Source of the DNA: Acidobacteriota bacterium
GTDB lineage: Bacteria; Acidobacteriota; Terriglobia; UBA7540
Length of the DNA: 12,259 nucleotides
NCBI GenBank assembly: GCA_003165615.1
Contig: PLWR01000396.1
Location: 8,315-20,573 of the forward strand
Reading direction: 5' to 3'
The position numbers and the translations under genes were made by a program. Shown here piece by piece: positions 1-6,302 of the stretch. The stretch's first letter is position 1. The number at the start of each line of letters is the position of its first letter. Under the pieces are notes generated by a model, which had not been told where the DNA came from, did not search any database, and worked only from the letters and a program-made list of their open reading frames with translations.

Positions 1-1
1 T

Positions 2-490
2 TGCATGGACTGCCACAACCGCCCCACCCATACCTTCGACATGCCGGAAAACGCGGTGAACCGGGAAATGGCGGCCGGCCGCATCAGTCCCGATCTCCCC
101 TTCATTCACAAGGAGGCGAGTGAGCTTCTGAAGGTGAATTACCGCAGCCGACTGGCGGCGGAGACCGAACTGCCGGAGGCTTTGCGCGAATACTACCGCA
201 GGAATTATTTCGCGATTTACAATTCCCGGCGCGCGCAAATTGAAGAGGCGGCGAAGGGGTTACTGTACATTTATGAGGGAAATGTCTTCCCCGAAATGAA
301 CATCACCTGGGGGACGTATCCCAACAATCTTGGCCACAATGATTTTCCCGGCTGCTTCCGCTGCCACGACGGCAATCACAAGTCGAAAAGCGGGGCGGAG
401 ATCACCCAGGATTGCAACGCCTGCCATACGCTGCTGGCCATGGATGAGCCCGACCCCAAGATTCTGCACGAAATGGCCGGCGGGAATTGA
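2..490 (+). CDS. Multiheme cytochrome c, C-terminal part (5' end outside window)
   Basis: The reading frame is open to the left edge, so this is the last 162 codons of a larger gene. The ATG at 5 is internal: the preceding codon at 2-4 is TGC, completing a heme-binding motif CMDCH at 2-16. Two more CXXCH motifs follow, CFRCH at 353-367 and CNACH at 413-427, giving at least three covalently bound c-type hemes in the visible part. The stretch between the first and second motifs is helical and charged. The segment from WGTYPNN through the second heme motif resembles NapC/NirT-like and other multiheme cytochromes of Acidobacteriota (from memory of the family). Such proteins work in the periplasm or on the outer face of the membrane and pass electrons between the quinol pool and terminal reductases. 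Missing upstream sequence leaves total heme number, membrane anchor and partner enzyme unknown. A strong hairpin follows the stop at 488-490. Confidence 0.85.
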   Translation, partial: CMDCHNRPTHTFDMPENAVNREMAAGRISPDLPFIHKEASELLKVNYRSRLAAETELPEALREYYRRNYFAIYNSRRAQIEEAAKGLLYIYEGNVFPEMNITWGTYPNNLGHNDFPGCFRCHDGNHKSKSGAEITQDCNACHTLLAMDEPDPKILHEMAGGN

Positions 491-500
491 AGAGCAGAAG

Positions 501-520
501 GCGGTAGCTGCTGCTACCGC
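501..520 (+). terminator. Perfect 8-bp hairpin after the multiheme cytochrome
   Basis: GCGGTAGC (501-508) and GCTACCGC (513-520) form a perfect 8-bp stem with a TGCT loop, 10 bases after the cytochrome stop codon. No T-tract follows, so it is not a textbook intrinsic terminator; it may end transcription with Rho or protect the 3' end of the mRNA. Confidence 0.45.
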
Positions 521-582
521 AGTCCAAGGCGCTTCGCGCATTTTCATTGTCAGGGGTGTGGGCCTGCGATTCACTTTCAAGA

Positions 583-606
583 GCGGCGGGTGAAGAACAC
601 CGCCGC
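583..606 (+). repeat. 7-bp GC-rich hairpin between the two cytochrome genes
   Basis: GCGGCGG (583-589) pairs with CCGCCGC (600-606) around a 10-base loop. It is the second strong hairpin in the 491-742 gap. A smaller one, GCGC-TTC-GCGC, sits at 529-539. No clear promoter for the small cytochrome was found in the gap. Confidence 0.4.
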
Positions 607-742
607 AGCAACTTGCAACACTATCGATTCGATCTGTGGGTAAGCTTTGAGTAACCCTGGGGTTGGTGGTAAGCTGGCAGAGTATTCCATAGGGCCTTTT
701 CGATCATTCGAGAAAGATAATCTGTTTCCCAAGGAGGATTCC

Positions 743-955
743 ATGAAGTTGTTTCAAGTCCTGGTTGCACTGGCCATTCTGAGTGGTTCCGTGATTTCAA
801 TTTCCACCGCCAAGCCGGCGTACGCGACGAAGGAAGGCAAGAAATGCACCTATTGCCATGTCGCCGCCGGCAAGCCCGATCTGAACGACACCGGCAAGTG
901 TTACAAAGCCAACGATCATTCGCTGGCCAAGTGCTCTGCCCCCGCCGGCAATTAG
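743..955 (+). CDS. Small exported single-heme c-type cytochrome
   Basis: This is a 70-residue protein. The ATG at 743 is chosen because AAGGAGG (731-737) lies 5 bases upstream and the encoded N-terminus is a normal signal peptide: Lys2, a hydrophobic run at residues 4-20, and a probable AYA cleavage site after residue 28. The frame extends upstream to 647, but that extension would bury the signal peptide. The mature part, about 42 residues, holds one heme motif, CTYCH (residues 35-39, bases 845-859), plus two extra cysteines, Cys53 and Cys64. It has no methionine, so the sixth iron ligand is more likely a histidine such as His59 than the usual Met. It probably shuttles electrons in the periplasm. 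Lying next to a multiheme cytochrome suggests a shared respiratory role, but the partner is not shown. Twin hairpins begin 10 bases after the stop. Confidence 0.8.
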   Translation: MKLFQVLVALAILSGSVISISTAKPAYATKEGKKCTYCHVAAGKPDLNDTGKCYKANDHSLAKCSAPAGN

Positions 956-964
956 AAACCGTAG

Positions 965-1025
965 CATGGCCATCTTGGCCATGACTTCACAAGGGCAAGA
1001 TGCCCGTGCCACCCCGTGCCGGGGT
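965..1025 (+). repeat. Twin-hairpin REP-like element, copy 1, plus a third hairpin
   Basis: The first hairpin, 965-983, has an 8-bp stem CATGGCCA/TGGCCATG and loop TCT. The second, 993-1005, has stem GGGCA/TGCCC and loop AGA, complementary to the first loop. The two hairpins are also imperfect inverted copies of each other. A third hairpin, ACCCCG-TGC-CGGGGT, follows at 1011-1025. The element begins 10 bases after the small cytochrome stop, as REP-type elements often do. An inverted copy lies at 1404-1454. Confidence 0.7.
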
Positions 1026-1350
1026 AGTAAAGCGAATTTCGTCAGCCGAACGCGTATTCCGATCTTGACGCTCGCGCTCCCGGAATCATTTCCAGGAAGC
1101 GCGGGCGGATGTCCGCCGACACATTCCACAAGTGATCCTCTGCCCGGCGCGCCTGCATCGCGGCGCACAAGAGTTTGTGTTTCTTGCCGGTGCATGTGGG
1201 GTAACCTCTCCACCCATCCATGACAATTTAAGATTGGGGCCTGAGCCGCACCGCCGGTTGTCCCCTTTACACTTTGACTCCAAATGAGGTGACTGGTTGC
1301 GCCTCTGCGTGTCAGCTATGAAAATGGCAGTGCCGAAGGCACTTTGGAGT

Positions 1351-1394
1351 GCGGCCGCGAAGCTGCCGCTTTGCCTTGCGCCAGCTCGCTGGCG
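1351..1394 (+). repeat. Two GC-rich hairpins in the repeat-dense gap
   Basis: GCGGC (1351-1355) can pair with GCCGC (1365-1369). CGCCAGC (1379-1385) can pair with GCTGGCG (1388-1394), a 7-base arm with a two-base centre. They directly precede the second twin-hairpin element and look like part of the same repeat cluster. Confidence 0.4.
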
Positions 1395-1403
1395 GCGCGC
1401 ATG

Positions 1404-1454
1404 TGCCACGGGCATCCTGCCCGTGCTCGGGCATGGCCAGGATGGCCATGGCAC
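1404..1454 (-). repeat. Twin-hairpin REP-like element, copy 2 (inverted)
   Basis: Stem CACGGGCA/TGCCCGTG with loop TCC (1407-1425) is followed by stem CATGGCCA/TGGCCATG with loop GGA (1432-1450). Read on the minus strand this is the same element as 965-1010, in the same hairpin order. Relative to copy 1 the loops are C/G instead of T/A at matching positions, which keeps the two loops complementary. Confidence 0.7.
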
Positions 1455-1539
1455 TTTTGCGCGAAGCGGGCTTCGCCCGCATGCAGCCGCCCACAGGGGG
1501 GAGCACCCACGGCAAACTGCCCCAGCACAAAATTCGCGT

Positions 1540-1569
1540 TTGCTTTGTGCGACGTATTTTCACTAGAAT
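1540..1569 (+). promoter_or_regulatory. Possible promoter for the DsbA-like gene
   Basis: TTGCTT (1540-1545), 18 bases of spacer, then TAGAAT (1564-1569). The -10 box matches 5 of 6 consensus bases, the -35 only 3 of 6. It lies 50 bases before the predicted start, just after the repeat cluster ends and base composition becomes more AT-rich. Confidence 0.35.
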
Positions 1570-1618
1570 TAATTGACAGTTTCAGGCGAAGCCATTTTCT
1601 GGGAAGGGCAGAGGTCAC

Positions 1619-2737
1619 TTGAGCGGAAAAAACAATAAGGTTTGCTTTCTGGCGGCTATTCTCATTCTGGTGCTAGGCGGAGCAGTTCCCTGGATGGCGA
1701 TGCGGGCGGAGCCGGCCCAAGCTCCCACGCTGACGGACGCCAAACGCGACAAAATCCTGACCTACATCCGGGAACGCTTTGGCGTGCCCGATACCGTAAA
1801 GCTCACCATAGGCGCGCTGCATGCCTCCCCCGTGGTCCCTGGATACAATCAGGCCACGGTGAACGTGGACGACGGCAAAGCCCAGCGCTCGCAACAGGCG
1901 TTGGTCTCCAACGACTCGCGTTTCCTGGTTTTGGTCACGGGCGCCATTATGGACCTACACCAGAATTCCCCGGCGGAAATGACCCAGCGCATTCAGGAAA
2001 CCTTCAAAACCGGCGCCGATCTGAAGCTTTCGTTGAGCGCCTTCAAGCCCTCGTCATCCGCGGAATTTGAGCAAGGGACGCTGACCCTCGATAACGGCAA
2101 GAACAAGCAGGACCGCACGCTGCTTCTAACCCGGGATGGCAAGCACCTGATCATGAGCGAACTGTATCCCCTGGGGGTCGACCTGCGGCAGCAAGCGCTG
2201 CGCGCGATTTCGCTCCATGACGAACCCACCCTGGGACCGGCCAACGCTCCCGTTACCCTGGTCGAGTACGCCGACCTTGAATGCCCCACCTGTGCCCGCA
2301 TGCACGAGTTCCTGGAGACCAAGGTGGTGCCGCGTTACGGTAATAAGCTGCGCGTCGTTTTCAAGGAGTATCCCCTGCCCATGCACGACTGGTCGTTTAC
2401 GGCGGCGATAGCCGACCAGTGCGCTTATGAAATCAATCCTTCCACCTACGTGCCCCTGCGGACCGCCATTTTTAGGAACCAGCAGCTCATCAATATTGCC
2501 AACCTCCGGGATTCGCTGCTGAGCTATGGCGAACAGGCGGGACTCGACCGCGTGCAACTGGCCGGTTGCCTCGATGCCAAATCATCCCTGCCCCGTATCC
2601 AACGCGACATGGCGGAAGCCAAGCGCATCGAGGTGATCTCAACCCCCACCGTTTTCATCAACGGGAGGATGATGGTGGGACTGCCCTCCGAGGACGCCTA
2701 CTTTAAAGCCATCGACGCGGCATTGCAGGGCAAGTGA
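1619..2737 (+). CDS. Exported DsbA-like thioredoxin-fold protein with duplicated N-terminal module
   Basis: 372 residues from a TTG start, supported by AAGGG at 1604-1608 and an N-terminal signal or anchor segment: basic residues, then a hydrophobic stretch at residues 8-23. The C-terminal half (about 205-370) is a DsbA-like thioredoxin fold. It has the active-site motif CPTC (residues 222-225) after VEYADLE and the cis-proline loop STPT (341-344, Pro343) before VFINGR. Such proteins form or reshuffle disulfide bonds in periplasmic proteins. The region before it contains two related modules, about residues 47-113 and 122-189. They share the order helix (IRERF/IQETF), KLTIG/KLSLS strand, acidic-Asn/Asp-Gly turn, and a final strand ending in DL. 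I take this as an internal duplication, perhaps for dimerisation or substrate binding. No DsbB-like partner is nearby. Downstream neighbours are a toxin-antitoxin pair on the other strand and a periplasmic foldase. Confidence 0.85.
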   Translation: MSGKNNKVCFLAAILILVLGGAVPWMAMRAEPAQAPTLTDAKRDKILTYIRERFGVPDTVKLTIGALHASPVVPGYNQATVNVDDGKAQRSQQALVSNDSRFLVLVTGAIMDLHQNSPAEMTQRIQETFKTGADLKLSLSAFKPSSSAEFEQGTLTLDNGKNKQDRTLLLTRDGKHLIMSELYPLGVDLRQQALRAISLHDEPTLGPANAPVTLVEYADLECPTCARMHEFLETKVVPRYGNKLRVVFKEYPLPMHDWSFTAAIADQCAYEINPSTYVPLRTAIFRNQQLINIANLRDSLLSYGEQAGLDRVQLAGCLDAKSSLPRIQRDMAEAKRIEVISTPTVFINGRMMVGLPSEDAYFKAIDAALQGK

Positions 2738-2797
2738 GCATTTGAGGAGCGGCAGCGCCCTGTTTTCCAGCAGGCTGATGGAAAAGTCGTCGCGACG

Positions 2798-2840
2798 CCC
2801 TCTGTAGGGCAATAACTTACTTGACTCATCCCGCAGAGGG
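2798..2840. repeat. Inverted repeat in the gap between DsbA-like gene and mazF
   Basis: CCCTCTG (2798-2804) can pair with CAGAGGG (2834-2840), extended inward by GGG/CCC with unpaired bases. It lies in the 216-base convergent gap between the DsbA-like gene and the toxin gene, so it may act as a shared 3' structure. No T-tract is present. I see nothing else in this gap. Confidence 0.3.
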
Positions 2841-2953
2841 ACCGAGGACAAAAAAGGGTTGGGCAACATTTTCCGCACCTGTCATCTTTGACATTTGCCC
2901 TTTGACTTTTGATTTTCTCTTGCCGAGCCGCGCGTGGCGCCACCCGATGTTGC

Positions 2954-3346
2954 TCAAAACCCAACCAAACCCAAGCTGATTCTCACCGCTTCGTCGACCC
3001 TTGCCAGGGTGCTGCGGTCAATCTGACCTAGGTGTTTGATGAGTCGTTGCCGGTCGACGGTGCGGAGCTGGTCCAGCCGAATGGCCGAACGGACTTCCAG
3101 GCCGTTGCTGCGGGTAGGTTCGATTACGACTTCCACGGGATAGGGGACAGGCGAGATTTTGGAAGTTATGGCTGCCACAATAGTCAAAGGACTAAACCTG
3201 TTGCCAATGTCGTTTTGGATGACCAAAGCGGGACGGGTCTTTTTGATCTCGTGGCCAACGGTGGGGTCGAAGGATACGAGATAGATTTCTCCCCGCCGGA
3301 TGTTGGTTAGCGGCCGTCTTTGGGTTTGGCGTGAGATTTTTGCCAT
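2954..3346 (-). CDS. mazF: MazF/PemK-family endoribonuclease toxin
   Basis: 130 residues. The ATG at 3346 is preferred because GAGGAAG (3351-3357 on the minus strand) lies at good distance upstream; an in-frame ATG at 3370 lacks such a site. The start overlaps the 3' end of the antitoxin gene by 40 bases, typical of coupled translation. The family hallmark runs from [12 protein letters not shown] (residues 17-28) through [12 protein letters not shown] (35-46). Arg38 and Thr61 are 23 residues apart, the same spacing as the catalytic Arg25 and Thr48 of Bacillus MazF. The C-terminal [12 protein letters not shown] segment is also typical. Members cut single-stranded RNA at short specific sequences when free of antitoxin. 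No residue appears to be missing, so the toxin should be active. It is convergent with the DsbA-like gene. Confidence 0.93.
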   Translation of the reverse strand: MAKISRQTQRRPLTNIRRGEIYLVSFDPTVGHEIKKTRPALVIQNDIGNRFSPLTIVAAITSKISPVPYPVEVVIEPTRSNGLEVRSAIRLDQLRTVDRQRLIKHLGQIDRSTLARVDEAVRISLGLVGF

Positions 3347-3570
3347 GCATCTTCCTCGAGGGGAAACCACTCCAAGGCAATCTTCAAGTTCTCCTGGGCA
3401 TTGGCCTGATAGCCAGCTTTGAGCCGGTCTCGGAGGTTCCGTCTTCCGTGGCTCTTGACATAATGGATGATGGCGCTGGAAACAAAGCGGCTGCGGCCAC
3501 CTCGGGTGGTAACCCGGTCGAGCACCGCCAAAGTTTCATCCGGCAACATGACGTTGATGCGTTTGTTCAT
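3307..3570 (-). CDS. MazE-type ribbon-helix-helix antitoxin
   Basis: 87 residues from the ATG at 3570. The frame opens earlier, at 3615, but that extension would cross the predicted -10 box and transcription start. Residues 1-40 look like a ribbon-helix-helix DNA-binding domain: the strand [18 protein letters not shown], then a basic turn (TRGGRSRF) and helix VSSAIIHYV. This is the arrangement of Bacillus EndoAI and related MazF partners, not the AbrB-type fold of E. coli MazE. The C-terminal tail is charged with aromatic residues ([10 protein letters not shown]) and probably wraps around the toxin. It precedes mazF in the same operon and overlaps it by 40 bases. It likely represses its own promoter together with the toxin; two inverted repeats at the promoter are candidate operators. 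No strong Shine-Dalgarno sequence is visible. Confidence 0.85.
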   Translation of the reverse strand: MNKRINVMLPDETLAVLDRVTTRGGRSRFVSSAIIHYVKSHGRRNLRDRLKAGYQANAQENLKIALEWFPLEEDAWQKSHAKPKDGR

Positions 3571-3578
3571 GGAAGTTT

Positions 3579-3593
3579 GTGATCCAGGATCAC
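3579..3593. promoter_or_regulatory. Candidate antitoxin operator 2
   Basis: A perfect inverted repeat, GTGATCC-A-GGATCAC, lies between the predicted transcription start and the antitoxin start codon. A partial copy of its core, GATCCAGG, recurs at 3638-3645 upstream of the -35 box. The position and symmetry suit a ribbon-helix-helix dimer or tetramer. Confidence 0.5.
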
Positions 3594-3602
3594 TGCTTGG
3601 CG

Positions 3603-3631
3603 AAGATACACACATTTTGTGTGGATGTCAA
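3603..3631 (-). promoter_or_regulatory. Promoter of the toxin-antitoxin operon with operator in the spacer
   Basis: On the minus strand, TTGACA (3626-3631), exactly 17 bases, then TATCTT (3603-3608). The -35 is perfect, the -10 matches 4 of 6. The spacer contains a perfect inverted repeat CACACA-TTT-TGTGTG (3609-3623, plus-strand reading), well placed for a repressor to block RNA polymerase. This fits autoregulation by the antitoxin-toxin complex. Confidence 0.7.
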
Positions 3632-3657
3632 ATGAACGATCCAGGGAAATCCTCTCC

Positions 3658-3714
3658 TTGCCGCCATTGACGAATCTCTTCTATAATAAATAGGTTTTGG
3701 CCAAATTGCAGGAG
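3658..3714 (+). promoter_or_regulatory. Promoter and ribosome binding site of the foldase gene
   Basis: TTGCCG (3658-3663), 18 bases, then a perfect TATAAT (3682-3687) gives a likely start near 3694. The leader holds a 10-base palindrome, TTTGGCCAAA (3696-3705), and an AGGAG (3710-3714) five bases before the ATG at 3720. The promoter is divergent from that of the toxin-antitoxin operon; the -35 boxes are only about 26 bases apart, so binding of the antitoxin could affect both. Confidence 0.6.
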
Positions 3715-3719
3715 CAATC

Positions 3720-5654
3720 ATGTTTGCCTTATTTAAGAGAAACAAAGATGCGGTAAAGAAATACCTGCTCATTGCCTTCCTGGGCATCGTGTCCCTGAGC
3801 ATGGTGGTGGTGATGGCGCCCCTCCCGAGTGGCGACACGTCCCGCCCCGAGGGTAACGTGCTGGCGTCGATTGGTGGGAACACCATTACCAGCGCCGACC
3901 TGGATCAAACCATCCGCGACCGCTTTAAGAACTCACCCATGGGCTTCGACAAGCGCATGATCCCGCTGGTCGCTCCCACCGTCCTTGACCAGATGGTGAC
4001 CGAACAGGTCCTGACGCAACAGGCACATAAGATGGGGATTGAAGTTTCTGATCAGGAGGTGGTGAACGGCTTCCGGGAGCGCCTCCCCTGGCTATATCCG
4101 GACGGAAATTTTGTGGGCGCTGACCGCGCCGCGGACCTGGTGGCGCAAAACACCGGCAAGACGCTCGCCCAGTTGGAAGCCTTGTTGCGCGACAGTCTTC
4201 TTGAGGACAAGATCCGCAGCATTGTCGCCGACGGCGTCCAGGTAACGCCCGCGGAAGTCCTGGAGCAGTTCCGCCATCGCAACGCCAAAACCAAGATCGA
4301 TTACGTGCTCTTTGATCCCAGCCAGTTCCTCAAGGATGTCAAGATAACACCGGACGCCCTGGACGCGTTCTTCCAGAAAGACCGTGCCCACTATAAGCTT
4401 CCCGAACAACGCCAGGTGCGCTATGTGATGATCGATCCTGACCAGGTGCGGGCGCAAGCGCAAGTGGCAGACGCGGAACTGCACGAGTACTATGCCCAGC
4501 ACCTCTCCGATTATCGCGTGCCCGACCGCGTCAAGGTGGCCCACATCCTCTTTAAGACCACCGGCAAGACCCCGGCGGAAGTGGCGACCATTGAGAAGAC
4601 GGCGGCCGATGTGCTGAACCAGATCCGGGCAGGCGGTGACTTTGGCGAGCTGGCCAAGAAATACTCCGAGGACAGCACGGCCCAGGCGGGCGGCGAACTC
4701 GGCTGGCTTATTCACGGGCAGACAGTGCCGGAATTCGATTCCATGGCTTTTTCTTTGAAACCGGGCCAGGTGAGCGGCCTGGTCAAAACCGTGTATGGCA
4801 TCCATATCCTCAAACTTGAGGACAAGCAGATGGCGCACTTGCAGTCCTTTGACGAGGTCAAGAATTCCATTCGCGGGGAGATGGAGAAGCAGCGGGTTGC
4901 CGACGCGCAGTCAACCTTGGCCAGCAACCTGGAATTGCAGCTCAAATCGAACCCGCAACAATTTCAGGACATTGCGCGCAAGGCGGGACTGGAACCCAAG
5001 GAGTCGCCCCTGTTCAAATACAGCCAGGCGATTCCCGACCTGGGCAAGACCGACGCCTTTGAAAATCTGGCCTTCCAGCTTCGTCTGAACGAAGTCGGCA
5101 CGCCCATCGCCGTTCCCCGGGGGGCAGCGATTATCCAGTTGGTCCAAGTCGTTCCCGAGCACATTCCCGCCCTCGAGGAAGTGCGCCAGCAAGTGGAAGA
5201 GGACTATCGCCACGACCAATCCATCCAGTTGGCACAGGACAAGGCTAAGAAACTCGCGGAGCTGGCCAAAACGCAGGACTTTGACAAGGCGGCGAAATCC
5301 CTGGGCCTCACTCCCAAAATCAGTAAGGACTTCAGTGCGACAGATTACGTGGAAGGTGTGGGTAGTGGCTCCCAACTGGGCGATGCCTTCACCCTGAACC
5401 CCGGGCAAGTCAGCGGCGTCCTGCCCGCCGGCACCAACCAGGTGTTGTTCAAAGTGGTCTCGCACACGTCCGCCAATGATGCGGATTTTCTCGCCCAGCG
5501 CGACCAGCTCAGTGAGGAGTTGCTGGACCAGAAACGCGACTTGCAATTTGAGATCTATCGCCAGAACCTCAAGGAACAGTTCATTAAGTCCGGCAAGCTG
5601 AAGCTCAACAATGCCGGGATGCAGCAATTCCTGGCCTCCTACCAGGCGCAGTAG
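3720..5654 (+). CDS. Membrane-anchored SurA/PpiD-type peptidyl-prolyl isomerase
   Basis: 644 residues, close to the length of E. coli PpiD (623). A short basic N-terminus is followed by one membrane segment at about residues 15-34; the rest should be periplasmic. Residues about 45-190 match the SurA_N/PpiD chaperone region. Residues about 270-366 are a parvulin domain: VKVAHILF at its start, GGDFGELAKKYSED, GGELGWL, and a closing YGIHILKLED. The C-terminal part (about 460-580) resembles a second, degenerate parvulin-like segment (FTLNPGQVSGVL with a later strand VLFKVVSH) without the AHIL start. Charged helices flank it. The protein likely helps newly exported proteins fold next to the Sec translocon. 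The neighbouring DsbA-like gene supports a local envelope-folding theme, though each gene has its own promoter. The start has a good AGGAG site. Long open frames on the opposite strand are shadows. Confidence 0.88.
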   Translation: MFALFKRNKDAVKKYLLIAFLGIVSLSMVVVMAPLPSGDTSRPEGNVLASIGGNTITSADLDQTIRDRFKNSPMGFDKRMIPLVAPTVLDQMVTEQVLTQQAHKMGIEVSDQEVVNGFRERLPWLYPDGNFVGADRAADLVAQNTGKTLAQLEALLRDSLLEDKIRSIVADGVQVTPAEVLEQFRHRNAKTKIDYVLFDPSQFLKDVKITPDALDAFFQKDRAHYKLPEQRQVRYVMIDPDQVRAQAQVADAELHEYYAQHLSDYRVPDRVKVAHILFKTTGKTPAEVATIEKTAADVLNQIRAGGDFGELAKKYSEDSTAQAGGELGWLIHGQTVPEFDSMAFSLKPGQVSGLVKTVYGIHILKLEDKQMAHLQSFDEVKNSIRGEMEKQRVADAQSTLASNLELQLKSNPQQFQDIARKAGLEPKESPLFKYSQAIPDLGKTDAFENLAFQLRLNEVGTPIAVPRGAAIIQLVQVVPEHIPALEEVRQQVEEDYRHDQSIQLAQDKAKKLAELAKTQDFDKAAKSLGLTPKISKDFSATDYVEGVGSGSQLGDAFTLNPGQVSGVLPAGTNQVLFKVVSHTSANDADFLAQRDQLSEELLDQKRDLQFEIYRQNLKEQFIKSGKLKLNNAGMQQFLASYQAQ

Positions 5655-5700
5655 ACGCGGAATAGATGTTAAGTGCCAGGGGTCAGGTGCTGGGCCTTAT

Positions 5701-5706
5701 TAGAAT
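5701..5706 (+). promoter_or_regulatory. Weak -10-like box before the hypothetical gene
   Basis: TAGAAT ends 7 bases before the ATG at 5714. If used, transcription would start almost at the start codon, giving a leaderless mRNA, which agrees with the lack of a Shine-Dalgarno sequence. No convincing -35 box is present; co-transcription with the foldase gene is equally possible. Confidence 0.25.
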
Positions 5707-5713
5707 ACCGTCT

Positions 5714-6232
5714 ATGCTCATCATCCGCCGCGTTCTAGTATTGGCTGTGCTCCTGGCCTGTTCCGGGGCTCTGTTGGCGCAGGATAATCCGGGGACGCGA
5801 GCGGCCACCCCTGCCAAAGCCAAGCCGCCCGCCAGCTCCCAAACCCCATCGCCGCCGCACAAATTCTGGGATACCGAGAACGTCTGTCTCTTAGCCGGTG
5901 TAGGCGCCACGCGCATGCTGGACTACGCTTCCACCCGGCACCTGCGTGATCAGGGGGATAACGAATGGCTGCTTTCCAACTCCATCGTTGATAACCGGCC
6001 ACTCTTTGTGGGGATTGAACTGGCCGGGACCGCGGCCTCCATCGGCGTGTCCTACCTCTTTCACCGCACCGGCCACCACACCCTGGAGCGCTGGGTTTCC
6101 ATTGCGCACATCGGCGTGGGCGTCGGCGGGTCCATTCACAACTACACCTTGAAGCCAGTGCCAATCAACGCGCAGCCTGTGGAATCCGGGGCTGGCGCAG
6201 ACCTCGCCTCTTGGAGGTCTGCGGTTCGATAG
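5714..6232 (+). CDS. Conserved-looking exported or membrane protein of unknown function
   Basis: 172 residues from the ATG at 5714, chosen because it starts a clean signal peptide: two arginines at 5-6, a hydrophobic run at 7-22, and cleavage near Ala-Gln 22-23. An upstream in-frame ATG at 5666 would add 16 residues in front. Neither start has a clear ribosome site. A Pro/Ala/Ser-rich linker (about 25-50) leads to a compact domain that begins KFWDTENV. Two probable membrane segments follow, about 97-116 and 126-143. Conserved-looking residues include the pattern MLDYASTR, the INxPLF-like IVDNRPLFVGIE, and the HRTGHHTLERW stretch between the membrane segments. I recall similar hypothetical proteins in Acidobacteriota but know of no function. 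The last codons lie in a set of competing inverted repeats starting at 6190. It follows the foldase gene after 59 bases and could be in its transcript. Confidence 0.7.
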   Translation: MLIIRRVLVLAVLLACSGALLAQDNPGTRAATPAKAKPPASSQTPSPPHKFWDTENVCLLAGVGATRMLDYASTRHLRDQGDNEWLLSNSIVDNRPLFVGIELAGTAASIGVSYLFHRTGHHTLERWVSIAHIGVGVGGSIHNYTLKPVPINAQPVESGAGADLASWRSAVR

Positions 6233-6289
6233 GGATTGCAATTCAGGATCACCGCGCCGCAGACATTCAAAATCACCTCTGCGCCAGCC
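6190..6289 (+). promoter_or_regulatory. Four-armed set of competing inverted repeats
   Basis: Arm A spans 6190-6205, B 6214-6224, C 6257-6264 and D 6278-6289. A can pair with B (10 bp perfect: 6196-6205 with 6214-6223, 8-base loop) or with D (12 bp perfect: 6190-6201 with 6278-6289). B can pair with A or with C (8 bp perfect: 6217-6224 with 6257-6264). So either hairpin A:B forms, or B:C nested inside A:D. The set spans the last codons and stop (6230-6232) of the upstream gene and ends 13 bases before a promoter-like TTGACA. No T-tract follows arm D. Confidence 0.6.
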
Positions 6290-6302
6290 AGCGGTTTGTC
6301 TG

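Larger units (their letters stand above)
956..1618. other. 663-base gene-free region rich in palindromes
   Basis: No credible gene lies here. The open frames that cross it encode low-complexity peptides produced by palindromic repeats in different frames. The stretch holds the twin-hairpin elements at 965-1010 and 1404-1454, a short palindrome GGCGGA-TG-TCCGCC at 1104-1117, hairpins at 1351-1394 and GCGGGC-TTC-GCCCGC at 1466-1480. A weak promoter candidate for the downstream gene is at 1540-1569. The part from about 1120 to 1340 shows no feature that I can name. Confidence 0.6.

Noticed and set aside
966..1622. Several open frames of 75-122 codons on both strands
   Set aside because: They translate the twin-hairpin repeats (peptides such as MAILAM and QDARAT), a known type of false gene call in repeat-rich genomes.
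3667..3687. TTGACG at 3667 as the -35 box of the foldase promoter
   Set aside because: Only nine bases separate it from TATAAT, too short for sigma70; TTGCCG at 3658 with 18 bases fits better.
4092..4838. 248-codon open frame on the minus strand
   Set aside because: Antisense to the foldase gene including its parvulin domain; no ribosome site or family features. A second antisense frame at 4911-5627 is rejected for the same reason.
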